Shown here one piece after another: positions 38,301 through 49,973 of a stretch of DNA of 64,000 nucleotides. The notes below the pieces were generated by a model. The model searched no databases. It saw nothing but the letters and a program-made list of their open reading frames with translations, and had not been told where the DNA came from. Source of the stretch: Rhyacichthys aspro (lineage: Eukaryota; Chordata; Actinopteri; Gobiiformes; Rhyacichthyidae). The stretch is taken from NCBI GenBank assembly GCA_036850595.1, contig CM072156.1, positions 16,750,326 through 16,814,325 on the forward strand, read 5' to 3'. The position numbers and the translations under genes were made by a program. Each line of letters begins with the position of its first letter. Positions within the stretch are counted from its first letter, which is position 1.

Positions 38301-40127
38301 AATTGCGTGTTATGTTTTGTCATGTAAAATGGCCAAACAGTAACCTAAAGATAATTTAGAATCAACTTTTTGAATGGATTCCTACCTACTGCCTCTGCCC
38401 AACACCTCTTCTGGTTTGCCAAGGCTCTCTGTGCTGCTGAAGACTCCAAGTGGTGAGCCTTGCTGTACTGGCTTCCCCAAATCTCCAGTAATACCCCTTC
38501 CTGCAACAATAAGCATGATAAACTTATTTGGCTGTTGGCATTTGCATTAGGGGTGTTCATGGTTAACCGATAATCGATTGTCATTAAGAAATTGATTAAA
38601 ATTTCATTAGCAGATTAGTCAATATGCTGTACACTCATCTCTACAATACATTTGTACAATACACAACAATACTACAATACACTGTTCTGACAGAGTAGCA
38701 CTGCACATAAGTAATGTGTCTGCACAGGTTGGTTTAAATGAACAGTTGATGAAAAATCAGCTGTTGCCCGTCATTGATGTGCGTTCTTAATTAATTAGTG
38801 TGCATTTATTCGGGTCACTTTAACTGCTGTGTGTGCGGGCTAAAATTAGCCGCTAACACAAGCAGCTTTGGGGAAAGTGCAAGGTCTCACTACTAGACAC
38901 TGGTGGGTTCAGTTCCATTTGAGTTTAGTCTGTTCTTACCTGCGTCTGTGGTTTAACTGTAGCCGCTGAGCGTGCCCCTCCTTTCGAATCAGCATCTATT
39001 TACCATCAGCGCGGAGACACAGTTTCTAAGTTTACTATAGCTTACTGTGTAGCTGATATAAACTAAAACAAACATGTGAAGAGAGCAACAAAATGCTGAT
39101 AAATTTTAGTAGGACTGCCTTTGTTGTAGTGCCAGGTGAGCCATAGCACCTAACCCGTAAAAACAAGGCTGTTGAATCTTAGTGAACAAGGGCAGAGTTA
39201 AGGGCTTTAAATGAAAATGATTTTTAATTAAGCAACAGCGTAATATGTAAAAAAGGCTTTAGTTTGACTCCAGTTTGAAATAAAGCTAATTTTTGTTGTT
39301 AATGATTCATATTTGACAACAGTTTTTGTGCATTAATTCAACTAAAACGTAACCAGGAACATAAACAGGTGACGTCATGCAGGTGGTTAATGGTTAACTG
39401 ATTATTAAGGAGTTCAACTATCAGTTAAAAAAATTTACAAAATGTGCATCCCTAATTTGCATAGATGCAAACAAATGCATGCCTAGGCTCACACAATAGA
39501 AATGACTACTCATAGACTAAGACAGTTTTTGATACCAACCCCCTGGTACAGATCCTCTGCCCCATGAAGACAGCGAGGGCTCAATCCCCATTCCTCTAAA
39601 CATTGACACCAGTGTGGAGCCCTGCCCTTGGGTAGGCATGCCCTCCTGTGGCACAGACATCTTTAGTTAATTTTAAAATTGTGTTGTAATGATGTATAAG
39701 TGTTACGTACAATTTTTGTTATCTCTTCAATTTGGTCCTTCTTCTTAGGTTCAGCTGGTTTTTCTGGTTCGTGTTGTGAGTGCAGTGTAGGTAACACTGC
39801 ACTTCTTGCCATCCCTGACTGTGGTTCCCCACCTGCAAAGGCCAGCCCTCTGGCCCATCCTAGTCCTCCACCATCGGGCTGTACCAGCAGCCCTCTGGCT
39901 CGTCCAATCACAGGTTCAGGAAAGGTTGCAGTTACTCCCAGTCCTTGAGGTTTATCACCAGGAGTAGAATCACTTTTGGTTTGTTCTGAACTAGTCCCTT
40001 CTGTAAAGAGCAGAAGCCCTCTACCACGTCCTGCCACAGCCTGCTCCATCGGCTGCAGTCCTCTTCCACGTCCCAACCAAGGGACGCCCGTCATCCCACT
40101 GAAATGTGGAGGCTTGTTTGGATCCAT
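32380..40127 (-). CDS. piwil2: Piwi-like protein 2 (Zili), piRNA-guided Argonaute
   Basis: Twenty-three coding exons, 1063 residues: 39711-40127, 39540-39660, 38386-38500, 38081-38244, 37909-37990, 37006-37116, 36790-36907, 36586-36710, 36373-36453, 36174-36287, 35801-35989, 35616-35700, 35319-35411, 35069-35209, 34741-34854, 34215-34403, 33920-34021, 33717-33833, 33521-33609, 33291-33396, 32910-33163, 32662-32769, 32380-32536. The N-terminus has Arg-Gly motifs (LGRGRGL, AGRGRGLL, IGRARGLL) of the kind methylated and bound by Tudor proteins, then SMFRGMGIE shared with mammalian PIWIL2. PAZ, MID and PIWI domains follow. The slicer Asp835 (GVDVHHD), Asp905 (YRDGVSDGQ) and His1038 (KYAHKLAF) are kept, and the protein ends ADKLFFL. 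It acts in germ-cell granules, silencing transposons. Exon 1 coding begins after an acceptor at 40161-40162; a probable noncoding exon ends at 40950. The intron between the last-but-two exons uses a GC donor. Confidence 0.95.
38540..39462. mobile_element. hAT-like nonautonomous DNA transposon with target duplications
   Basis: The 8-base direct repeat ATTTGCAT occurs at 38540-38547 and again at 39455-39462. Directly inside, the left end reads TAGGGGTGTTCA (38548 on) and the right end, reverse complemented, reads TAGGGATGCACA. An 8-bp target duplication with short YAGGG-type inverted ends is the mark of the hAT superfamily. The 907-bp interior has no transposase frame, so it depended on another copy. 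It lies in the piwil2 intron between the exons at 39540-39660 and 38386-38500. Confidence 0.85.
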
Positions 40128-40949
40128 TTCAAGTCCAGGTATTACCTACTGACTCTAATGCTGAAAGGAAACAAACAATGATACAGTTTTCAATAATACC
40201 TTTTAGAAGGTCAAGGTTATGTCAAACTTTTAAAGCATGTGCCTGCATGTTTTAAGCTGTATACACACTAACCAAATGCATTCAACTGTATTAAATATAC
40301 AAACACAACTTAATATAGTACATTTAAATACAATGTGAAAAAAGTGTACTGGAGACTATGCATTGTGGAGTTAACTGACAAAGACACATTCTTTGAATTG
40401 GCAAAACCAGACAACCAAATAAAACGCGCCAAAACCTACTCAAATGTGTATTCTCCACCACTTACGCCACATTTAACATTGCTAGCAAGGCAGCTAAATT
40501 TGATAACACTTTACTGTTAGCTAGTATGTTTGAGCATCCAATTTTTCTAATGTAGTCTCTCCAACAGTGAGCTAGCCATAAAAATTTAGCACATAATGGC
40601 GCGCACTAAAAGTGTAATTTTTGCTATGGATATATTACCCCTCATGAGGAAATAAATCATGCACATATTCATACATTTGTACAGATTATATACACGGCAC
40701 CTTTCCAAAGATGCATTACCATGTTTTCGAGCGAGCTCTAAGTGGCTAAACATCACCAAAAAAACTAGCTAGGTCCTATAAAGGCTAGCTAAACTTTATG
40801 AAACACGTGTTCAAGAAAACGGCACCGCAGAGATGGCACTAAAATGGGACACGGCAATAGCAATGTCCTTGAAGACAAGTGGACACTTCATATAATCATA
40901 TTTTAAAATGTGTGTTGATATAATATCAGCTTAAGAAACAGTAACTCAC

Positions 40950-41010
40950 AAAAGCAGCGTAGACGCCACTTGACGATCCGACGACCCTAATGCTGCGATT
41001 AACACCTCAG
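40950..41010 (-). promoter_or_regulatory. Probable noncoding first exon and promoter region of piwil2
   Basis: On the minus strand a donor GCTTTT|GTGAGT ends at 40950, and the coding exon has a good acceptor at 40161-40162 with 33 bases of 5' UTR before the ATG. This implies a noncoding first exon just upstream of 40950. The exact transcription start is not visible, so the right boundary is approximate. Confidence 0.45.
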
Positions 41011-44000
41011 TGAATGTAATTCAGCGAAGGAGTTAATACTGCCCTCTAGGCCAGCTCTAATTGGACGAGAAAGCGGGTCTGTACAAAGTTATTGGTTAAT
41101 CAAAGCTGTCAGTCTTTTATTGATTATTTCGGAGACTCTGTGGAACTACTTTGTCTCCCTCTTGTGGCCTGTACGGGCTAGAGCACCTGCGTCACTGAAC
41201 TAATCTGTTAGTGACTTCAGATTTTTAACAGTGGGCTTTTTGACTCAGTACAGGATTAATAAAAATAATTAAAATTAAAGGTTTATGTTTATTTTATATG
41301 AATTATCACATTTTTGCAACAATAAATACTGCATCCAAATAATGTTACAATAAAAGTTGTATAAACGTATGGTTTTGTATGCATAAATAAATATAAATCT
41401 GTGTTTGCTAGATTGGCCATCTATTTACATATCTTTTCTGCTGTCTGTTGTGTCTTATTCAAACCAAAGCATTGAAAGATATTACAGGTTCCAGAAATCC
41501 ATGATAATGAAAGAATGAAATGATGATGAAGTCCAACTCATTTCTTTGTTTAATGATGGGAGGATTGTTTGGAGGGTTTTCGCATATGGTTTCATTCAGT
41601 TCGGTGTAATGGCATTTCATAACCAACTGCAGTGAACCAAACATTTCACCAATCTATTGCTACCAGTTTTGTTCAGTTAGGTTCAAATTTTGATACAAAG
41701 CATCAGGGTTCAAAAAATCTATGGTATATGCAGGACAAAAACAATGCCCTGTCATTTTTTACAACACAAATAATAATAATTTATTTTCCTAATCCTTTAA
41801 AGGTGACGTGAGTTCCGAGTTCTTGAAAGTGAACACATAACTGTTTTTAGGTCGCCACTCAGGCATATTGGCAATTAGCCTTAAAGTCTTTTGAAATAAT
41901 CACAGAAAGGTTCCCAGAGGGATCGAGGTGATGACTTTGTGCTCACACCTGCTCTCTGCTGGAATAAATTACTATTTGAGAAAAGAACCACGTCTCTGAC
42001 CAGACATTTTTCTGCTTGGTGCATTTGAACTCTACATATGCACAGTCACTTCATTCAAGTCTTTCGTTCCCTTGTTCTAACCATTCATTTTCATAATTTG
42101 TGGACAAAACCAGCACAAACTTTTCTTTGATTGATCTTAATGTTCAAATGTTTCAAATTTAAATATGTGGACACTGTGTGCATAACTTCTTTGCAATAGG
42201 TTATTTTATTCTAACCTGAAGAGATGCTGTTTTATATTCATGAGCTATAATCAGCAATCAGCAATGTTTACTTGTTGAGAATAAACCCACGGGAGTTGGG
42301 GCTGTTAGTGGCCTAGCATTTAGACTGCCTGTAGCTTTAATAATAAGATGTAAAGAGCTCCTTTCTCAAACAACATTAATGATTTTCCTTTGAGCAAAGT
42401 TTTTAGTGCAGCTCCTCAGCAGTACTGTAACAAGATGTGTGTGTGTTTCCCCGGCCATAAAACATAACAATGAAACTTCATATTAACTGAATCTCATCAA
42501 ATCACCATCTTACAGTTCAGACAAAATAATGACTTGCCTTGAAACACATTTTAGGAGTTTGTTTTAACCATGCAGCACCAGTTTTACATGTGACAGCACA
42601 GTGTCTAGTAAGCAATAATATTCTGGCACACAGCTCAACCCAGTGGACTCCCAGTTGTTGACACTGGGATTGTAAAACAACATGTGGCTTGGCTTTGGCT
42701 CATTTTCCAACAGCTCGAATAAAAAAGCAATGCATGACACTTCTACAATTCCCATGAAAGTTGCAGTAAAATCAATTATGTGTTTCTATAAGAATATAAT
42801 GTACACGTTTCAGGTCCAGCCTTTGTTTAAGCTCCTCAGCAGTCTTGATTGATCCCAATGATGAGTATATAATTTATTCAGACAACTGATTTTTTAAAGA
42901 AAATCACATAAAAAGTGGCCTCCCTTTTCAATTTGTGGGCATATTTCAAAAATAAACCCTTTAATTTGTCCTTTGCTCATTTCTGTGGCCAGCCACTTCA
43001 ACAGACCTAAGGAAATATGTGTTTTTCTATTCAACTCTGCACTTACATTTTGTTGCCATGATGAAATTACCGTTGTACAATCGTTCTTTGCCTGATTGTG
43101 TCACTTTTTTAAGGTCATGTTGGCAATTTGCTGCCAAGAAAACAAGGTAAACAATGTTTATCTCTCGCTTGGCCCATCAAGAGGGAACAATCGCCACCTC
43201 TGTGCTTTCAGCTGCAGTCCACATCTAACTGAAGCACACTGATGCCGACTGATGCCAATCCCTGTAAGAGACTGGCTCTAGATTAAATGGTCAGCAGCAC
43301 TGCTGCCGTATCTCATGCAAAATGTTTGGATGGTTTTCAAATGATGGCTTTTGGCTTTGGGTCTTGAGATAAACACTGGACACTGGTTTACTTTGGATGC
43401 TGAATTCACAGCATACTTCTTGAGAAAGCAGGTGCACAGTGACATCATGGTAGGCTATTGGCTTGTGCACAACATGGGATTTGTTTATTGGACTTAGTAA
43501 CATAACATCCAAACAAGCTAGCCTACTTGAGATTTTGGCAGCCAGGGGGATGAAAATAAGCTTTGCCTTTTGAGGTCACATATTGTGTGTTTAGATGTGT
43601 CTTTCGTCATTGGTCATCTGCACCGTGGGTTTGTTAAAAGCCAACACGGGCTACCAAATAAATAAGAATTACAACATATTGAGACAAGAGATATTAGTTA
43701 TTTCTGTACATTTGAAAAGTTTGCAAAAAACATATCTGTACTGTTACACTTTCCGTCTAAATAACTTTGCCTGTTATTCTCAGGAAATTTTTAGATTATA
43801 GCTGATTGTAGAAGTAAGAAGTGTTGAAGAAATAAAGCCGACTGTGCCATGTTGTCTCTTTTTTAGTCAAGGACACCACTGAATGTTTATATATCATTGC
43901 AGATCAATGAGTCATTTGCATGGCCTTTTCTTTCTGAAAAGACTGTTGTTCGGTGAAAGTTCTGTGTCTAGTGTAAATATATCTTGCTGTAGCTTTAATG

Positions 44001-45369
44001 CCTGAAAGGTAGCCAGATGTTTTTCTCACACCTGTGTATTGGCATCAGTAGCTCCACTAATTGTTAACAAATTACAGCACTTTGAGCCTAATTTTTCCCT
44101 GCTCACTTTTACCCAATCACTTGTCATTGCTCCCAAAGCAGGTGCAATCTATGCCTGTTTAACCCCTCTCATTAAGACCCTCAGAGGAGCTGAGAGGGCT
44201 GATATGTTGACAGGCTGCTTTGCATAAGCCTCAATACCTCGGCTCAAAGGCTCCACCCTGAAAACCACATGCACATAATGGCAATAGCCTCGGCATAAAT
44301 GGACCAAATTTGCCTGACAGCAGGAGGTCTAACAGAAAGTGGCAGTGGTCAGTGGCATTAATCTGATGTGACAATCATTACTGACCTGTCTGTCAGGCCA
44401 AGTAATGGGTAAAAGTCAGTGAAGTCAAGTGGAGCCCTCCCACTGAAGGGGAACAAGCTGTTATGGCCAGTATTTTGGATTGTGGGAAACAGCACAGGCC
44501 CCTCTTGAGCCTGAGGGGACAAACACACCACAGCTGCCCCGGCTGCACTGTGATGAAAGTCCTCGGAAGGTTTCCCATATGTCTTTTTTCTCTTGTGATT
44601 TGTCTTCAGTTCCTGAGTGAGAAGACAACAAACTCAGAGAATCACGTGACCAGATCACCCAATCAAAACTTAAATTATTTTGGTTTCTTCACTGGGAGTG
44701 TTGCTATCTTTAAACACGTGGCGTCTTCTATTAAAGGCACTGGCAATGTGCCAAGAGGTTAATTTCCTGCGATATCTTTGAACTCAGGAGGCTTTTGGGA
44801 AAACTGGAATTTTTATGCATCAATTTGCATGTAGTTTTCTCTGTGGTCTGAAACAAACAGAAGCACAATCTGAACCTAAAAATAAATTCTCTGCTGACTG
44901 AAGTTATAGGCTGGTGAAATACACAACTCAACAACCCTTTATATTCACATTCATACTTTATGATTACTTTATCATTTCATGAAGCAATTAAGCGCTTGAA
45001 TACATTTCAGACAAACGCGTCCTTCATGCCAGCGCTGTAGTGGGCTGTGTTAAGTGATGCGTCACATGGATAGGTGCGGTTTGGACCCATACGCCTCCCC
45101 ATTTAGTCCACATTTGTCTTAGAAGCGCACTGAGAGACATCAAGTTCTGTGGCAGCTATAGACGTATACAGGCTGTACTCAGCTGACAAGTTATACCTTT
45201 CTGTGTCTTCTAGCCCTTGCCCCTTAAATGGATCGTATTTAGTTATTGATGTGAAGTAGACGTGAATCCGCTGGACAGCAGGCGGTGGGAACAAACATCC
45301 AAATATGCGCGTAAGTGGAGCGCACTGGCGAGGTGTCCCTTACATCGCCACTGGGATTTTGCCGTCGTG
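41011..45369. other. Intergenic region between piwil2 and htr7 (divergent genes)
   Basis: About 4.3 kb of AT-rich sequence with only short unrelated open frames. The last 350 bases before the htr7 start are more GC-rich and probably contain its promoter and 5' UTR; no clear TATA box was seen. The htr7 frame is open from a GTG at 45262, but there is no upstream in-frame ATG in that stretch. Confidence 0.5.
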
Positions 45370-45836
45370 ATGTTCAATACTTCGGGAATTGAGCTCACTT
45401 TTAACAAGAAGGAGGATATTTCCGAAGTTATCAATGGCTCTTTGCAGCTTTTGTACAACGTCCTCGCCACCATCAGTCCCACCACCATGTGGAATGAGTC
45501 TTGCGGGGAGCAGCTGCTGGATTTCGGGCGCCCGGAGAAGATCATTATCGGGGTGTTGTTGGCGATGATCACGGCGGTCACAGTGATGGGAAACACTCTG
45601 GTGGTGATCGCAGTGTGCGTCGTGAAGAAACTGAGACAACCTTCAAACTATCTTTTGGTGTCTTTAGCGGTGGCGGACCTGTCAGTTGCGATAGTTGTGA
45701 TGCCATTTGTCATAGTCACAGACCTCACAGGGGGGAAGTGGCTTTTTGGAGAGGTCTTCTGCAACATCTTCATCGGCATGGATGTAATGTGCTGCACTGC
45801 CTCGATTATGACCTTGTGTGTCATCAGCGTTGACAG
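45370..45836 (+). CDS. htr7: 5-hydroxytryptamine receptor 7, first coding exon (partial gene)
   Basis: The exon runs from ATG 45370 to the donor AG|GTAAGT at 45837 and encodes 155 residues plus two bases. The N-terminus has three N-glycosylation sequons (Asn3, Asn22, Asn42). TM1 is at about 57-83 (GNTLVVIAVCVVKKLRQPSN), TM2 at about 93-116 with Asp103, and TM3 from about 128. TM3 carries the disulfide Cys131 and the amine-binding Asp138 (MDVMCCTASIM), and the exon ends inside the DR(Y) motif. Sequences KKLRQPSNYL, FVIVTDLTGGKW and MTLCVISVDR identify the Gs-coupled serotonin 5-HT7 receptor. Vertebrate HTR7 has its first intron at exactly this DR|Y point. The following exon (starting YLGITRP-like) is not in the window. 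Fish have several htr7 copies; which one this is cannot be told. Confidence 0.93.
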
Positions 45837-47636
45837 GTAAGTTAGTGACTCTCTTTAAAGACGCACAAGTTGTCTATGGCTTGTAATAACAGACGTCCAT
45901 AATATAAATGACAAAAAGACAAGCGCAGTTTAAGTCAGTGAAGTGGTACACTAAGGATTACGCGTCAAACCATTTTGCTTTTTGCGTAAAAGCGAGACAT
46001 TTAGCCTTAGTTATTAAAGCTACCGAACCATTAAATTAATATGCAGACAGTAATAGATGTAGAGCAATTTTAATTAATTAGCTTGACCGGTGAGGACAGT
46101 GTTCTAGTAATTGGCCTGTTATCAACGCCCATCGACCTTATAACTGCTTTGACTTTGAGGAAACATGATTTATATTCAGCTCAATTAAAGGCATAATCAA
46201 ACCTGCTCATTGCCATGTGCCTTTAGATCAAATGAATAATTATTAAAAGGTACATTGTGCGAGCCTTCGGTTTGTTTTGCATTTCTTACTTATATCTGGC
46301 CCTAACATTATATTTCTTCCAAAGTGATTGAATAAAGGTGTTGGAGCAGGACCAGTTCCCTCATTTTCTTTTAGTCCCACCTTTAGTAGTATAAGTTTTA
46401 CTTTTTCACTTAAGGCCTTGGCATTTTTGTGCAGATTTGTGTGTGTGATCATTCACATTTTGGGCTGACAAGAAACTGAGAAACAGAGCCACAGTAAAAG
46501 CTCCTGGTTCCCTCTGGTGGCTGCAACAAATTTAGAAAAAGGTAAGAATTAGGCTATAACATGAATTAACAGGTAACAAAACAGCAGTAACTATTTTGTA
46601 CATGAACCAATTAAAGAAGTTGTCCATGCTTCACCGTTCATCACAGAGACTGAACAATAAAATGGGCATTCAACTATTTTCTTCGGAACATAGGGCTACA
46701 ATAATATGATTTCATGTGGACAGACTGTGTTGTACAGTGCTGTATGTTCCACAGTGATGAACACAAACACATGGCCTCTGCTTTGGGAACATTGAATAAT
46801 TCATAAATCAATTAATTCATTTTCTTGAGTAGAACACCAAATAATAAAGCAAAACAACTCACAATATACACACACACATCAGGGAAAAGTGTCTCATGGG
46901 TAAAAAATGCACACATAATATATTGTAATCTATGTGACATCCAAATAACTAACAATCCTTGGTTATTGTCTTTATTTCATGTTTCAATAATTGTACCATC
47001 ACACATAATAGTATTTGCCATTTCTCATGAATATCCTGTTCACACTTTACTTCATGTGAGCTATTTGGATGTAAATATATAGAAGAGGCCTGAATTGATT
47101 CAAAAGGATCATATTCCTCCTGTTTACACTCATATCTGATCTCTTCTGGGCCACTTTTGAGCCCAGTGTAAACAAAGCATGGTGTTCCACAACTGTCAGC
47201 TCTGTGTATCGGGTAACAACCCTTTGGAGCCCGTCTTCATAATGACAAAACACACACACACAAAAGATATATAGCCTCTGGTCGGAGAATGAACTCAAGT
47301 CAAACGTCACTGTCACTGTTCTTCTGCAACAACTGCAGTAAAAACAAAAGCGTATTGTCGTATTGATCGGATTATTTCCTGCCTTTTGCCACGCAGTCGC
47401 TCTTAGCACGGTTCATTACACCTGGAATTATGCATGCCCTGTGTATAGACCTGGTGAGGACTGGGGACTTAAGCCTCATGAGCTAATGATATTATGGAAT
47501 CAACTGGATAACAGACACCACACTGTGATAAGGTGTTAGTGCTGCAGGCAGTTGTGCTAGAGCCAACAGACAGTCCCATTAATGAATTAAGGTTTTTAGG
47601 CCAGCTGCTTAGGTGATAACGGGTCCTTTAGATGTT

Positions 47637-47649
47637 AGGTCACAGGTCA
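47637..47649 (+). promoter_or_regulatory. Perfect DR1 nuclear receptor element
   Basis: AGGTCA-C-AGGTCA, two consensus half-sites in direct repeat with one base between, is the known binding pattern for RXR heterodimers with PPAR, and for HNF4 and COUP-TF. It lies 1.8 kb inside htr7 intron 1. Use in vivo is unknown. Confidence 0.4.
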
Positions 47650-48570
47650 CAGAGGTTACACACATTAGTGAAGATGGATGGGCTGTGTGTGATTTTTACA
47701 TCACCTGTGGCCACCCATCAGCCACCACAGACATCTTACTTCCATAAGGGCCCTGAAAAATGTTGGGATGATCAGATTTGGCATTGTTACAATTCAAAAA
47801 GTAAAAGAAAATATAGTCATGAGTAATCCAGGGCATGTTTTAGCCATTCACACTTTATGGGGTGAACTTTATTATACTAAAGGAAATATTCATTTAATAA
47901 GTTTATTATTGTAGTACAACACCATTTATGTTAAATATGGTGTTTCTAATGGTGTTTAGTGCAAATACACGAAAAAACACACACTGCAGGACTCTTAATC
48001 ACATTCACAGTTCCTCACAGGTCTTCCTTTCATACAAATTAGAGTATGTGCTAATAGGCCCTCTTTTTGATAAAGGGAACCTAGTATGGTACAGGTCAGT
48101 ACAGCACAGTTTGGCACGGGTAGTGCCTAAACGGGCCTATGTCCAGAGAGTGGTGTCTGTTGTGTTTCTGTATGAGATATAAATCAGATTTAATGAGGAC
48201 TTTCAAAACTTTTTTTCATTTCAATTTATGGCGCAATCTCAAATTCACAAAGTGAGAGTTGTATGATGCTGTCTGTTACAAACCAGAAACAAGTGTTTCT
48301 GGTAGCTTTAGTTGCATGCTTTCTCTTTGAATATGACTATTTATCACAAGAACAAGAAATGCTTCATTTAAAAAAGGTTTCTGTTATTGCTTTTGATTCA
48401 CATTATTGCCTGAGTAAGCATTATTTATCTTCTAATTAACAGACTGCTGTCTTCTGCTCCTATTCAAAAGCAGACCACTTTTTGGGGATGCGTTGGACAC
48501 CTTTAGCGATGAAAACTTACCTTTACTGACCTGACCTGCACCATACTGCTCCAGTGGAAACTGCCCTATA

Positions 48571-49091
48571 AGCCCTTTTCACACATGTTGTCTGGAGGAG
48601 GTCTGGAGAAGTGTATCCAGACGTTCTCCCGACCTGTGTGTTCACACATGCACAAGAAATCTAGACGATGTTTGCAGGATTTGTGTTTATTCACCTCAGA
48701 AGAGAGTCTGGTTTCACTGAGCAGCTGGGAATGGGCAGACCGTGTGGGAGCTGGTCTGATGCTTGATAAGCACGGCTGTTTAGAACATGAAGCTGGAGGA
48801 CAAATGAGCAGAGTCATTAGCAGTGACGGCGCTAAAATAGACATTACATGGATTTGAAAATGTAAGCAACATAACCATACAGTGGAAAGTAACGTACAAA
48901 CAAGCTGCAGGGAGTATGAGTCTTTCAGTCTCTGTGTTCTCTGCTTCCAGTGCGTTCACAAGTTACAACCCTCCACAGTTTGTTCTAGTACCCTGTACGA
49001 TAATGTGGGTGAGAAAATGAGTGGATTGGCTTTTGTTCACACATGCAGGCCTTCCAGATAAAGTCAGAGTGGTTCATGTGTGAAAAGAGCC
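48571..49091. mobile_element. Putative DNA transposon fragment with terminal inverted repeats
   Basis: GCCCTTTTCACACATG at 48572-48587 and its near-perfect inverse CATGTGTGAAAAGAGC at 49075-49090 (one mismatch over 16 bases) bound about 520 bases. Further TTCACACATGCA copies lie inside both ends. This looks like a short nonautonomous DNA element. No clear target duplication was found, so the superfamily is left open. Confidence 0.5.
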
Positions 49092-49181
49092 ACAGTGAAA
49101 TAGTTCTGGTGTCTCTTTAGCTAAAATTGGGTGGGCTTTATGTGATTGCTAGAGGGGCACTTTATTCTGCACCATGTGTTA

Positions 49182-49192
49182 CCCCCCCCCCC
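49182..49192. repeat. Poly-C tract
   Basis: Eleven C in a row. Confidence 0.9.
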
Positions 49193-49938
49193 ATTTTGTG
49201 ATCGATTGTATGTTCATGTTATTGCCTTCAGAAATGTATTAATCTGTGTACATGTGTTCCGCCCCCTGCTGGCCAGGTTAGCTCATAATTCCATCGAGTT
49301 GTACAATGTTATGGTACACATGATATTCATGTGATTGTGATGTTTATTGATATTACTGTAATAAAATACAGACTATAAATATAGACAATGCAACGTCAGC
49401 TTTTACACCGGATTATGTCTCTCCTGTATTCTATACACACAAGCTTAACTTGAACTATTTGGAATGATCATGAAAGCTTACTTAATTAAACAATGCGTGT
49501 CAGCCTGATAAATCATTAGGGCTGTGTTAGCCAATTACAAAGACCATTAGCAGTAATCAGGACCCTTTCTTGTTGCCGTCTCTCAAGGACACATGTTGTT
49601 AAACGAAGCAGTAAGCCTTTAGAGAGGCTCAGGACTACTCTGGTGTTTGTGGGATTTATGTGGCCCCCAAAGATCAGGTGCAGTGTTGCAAAGTGATACT
49701 GATTGCTGCTCAGAGTGCCTTTGGGCTCACAGTGGAAGTGTTGCCATATGTTTTAATAGAGGCATCGCTGTGCCAGAGAGGTTGCCCCTTGTGTACCGTG
49801 CTGGGCCAATGGATTCATTCATCTGCAAGGGCTGCCTCAGGCTTAAGTAAAAAAAAGACTGACAGCTGTCACCATGTCCATCATACTGACTTTACACAAG
49901 CCATCCTTAAGTCAACTATTTAGGTTTAACATGTTCAC

Positions 49939-49973
49939 AAAACAAACAAACAAACAAACAAACAAACAAAAAA
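49939..49973. repeat. (CAAA)n microsatellite
   Basis: About eight tandem CAAA units in htr7 intron 1. Confidence 0.9.

Noticed and set aside
45262..45369. Upstream extension of htr7
   Set aside because: The frame is open but begins with GTG; the first ATG is at 45370, and the product from there fits the receptor.
45501..45833. Alternative-frame peptide inside htr7 exon 1
   Set aside because: Shadow of the receptor frame, with no family resemblance.
48585..48857. 90-codon frame and its antisense
   Set aside because: Lies inside the inverted-repeat element at 48571-49091 and has no transposase motif.
49939..49973. Regularly spaced repeat
   Set aside because: A simple CAAA microsatellite without spacers, not a CRISPR array.
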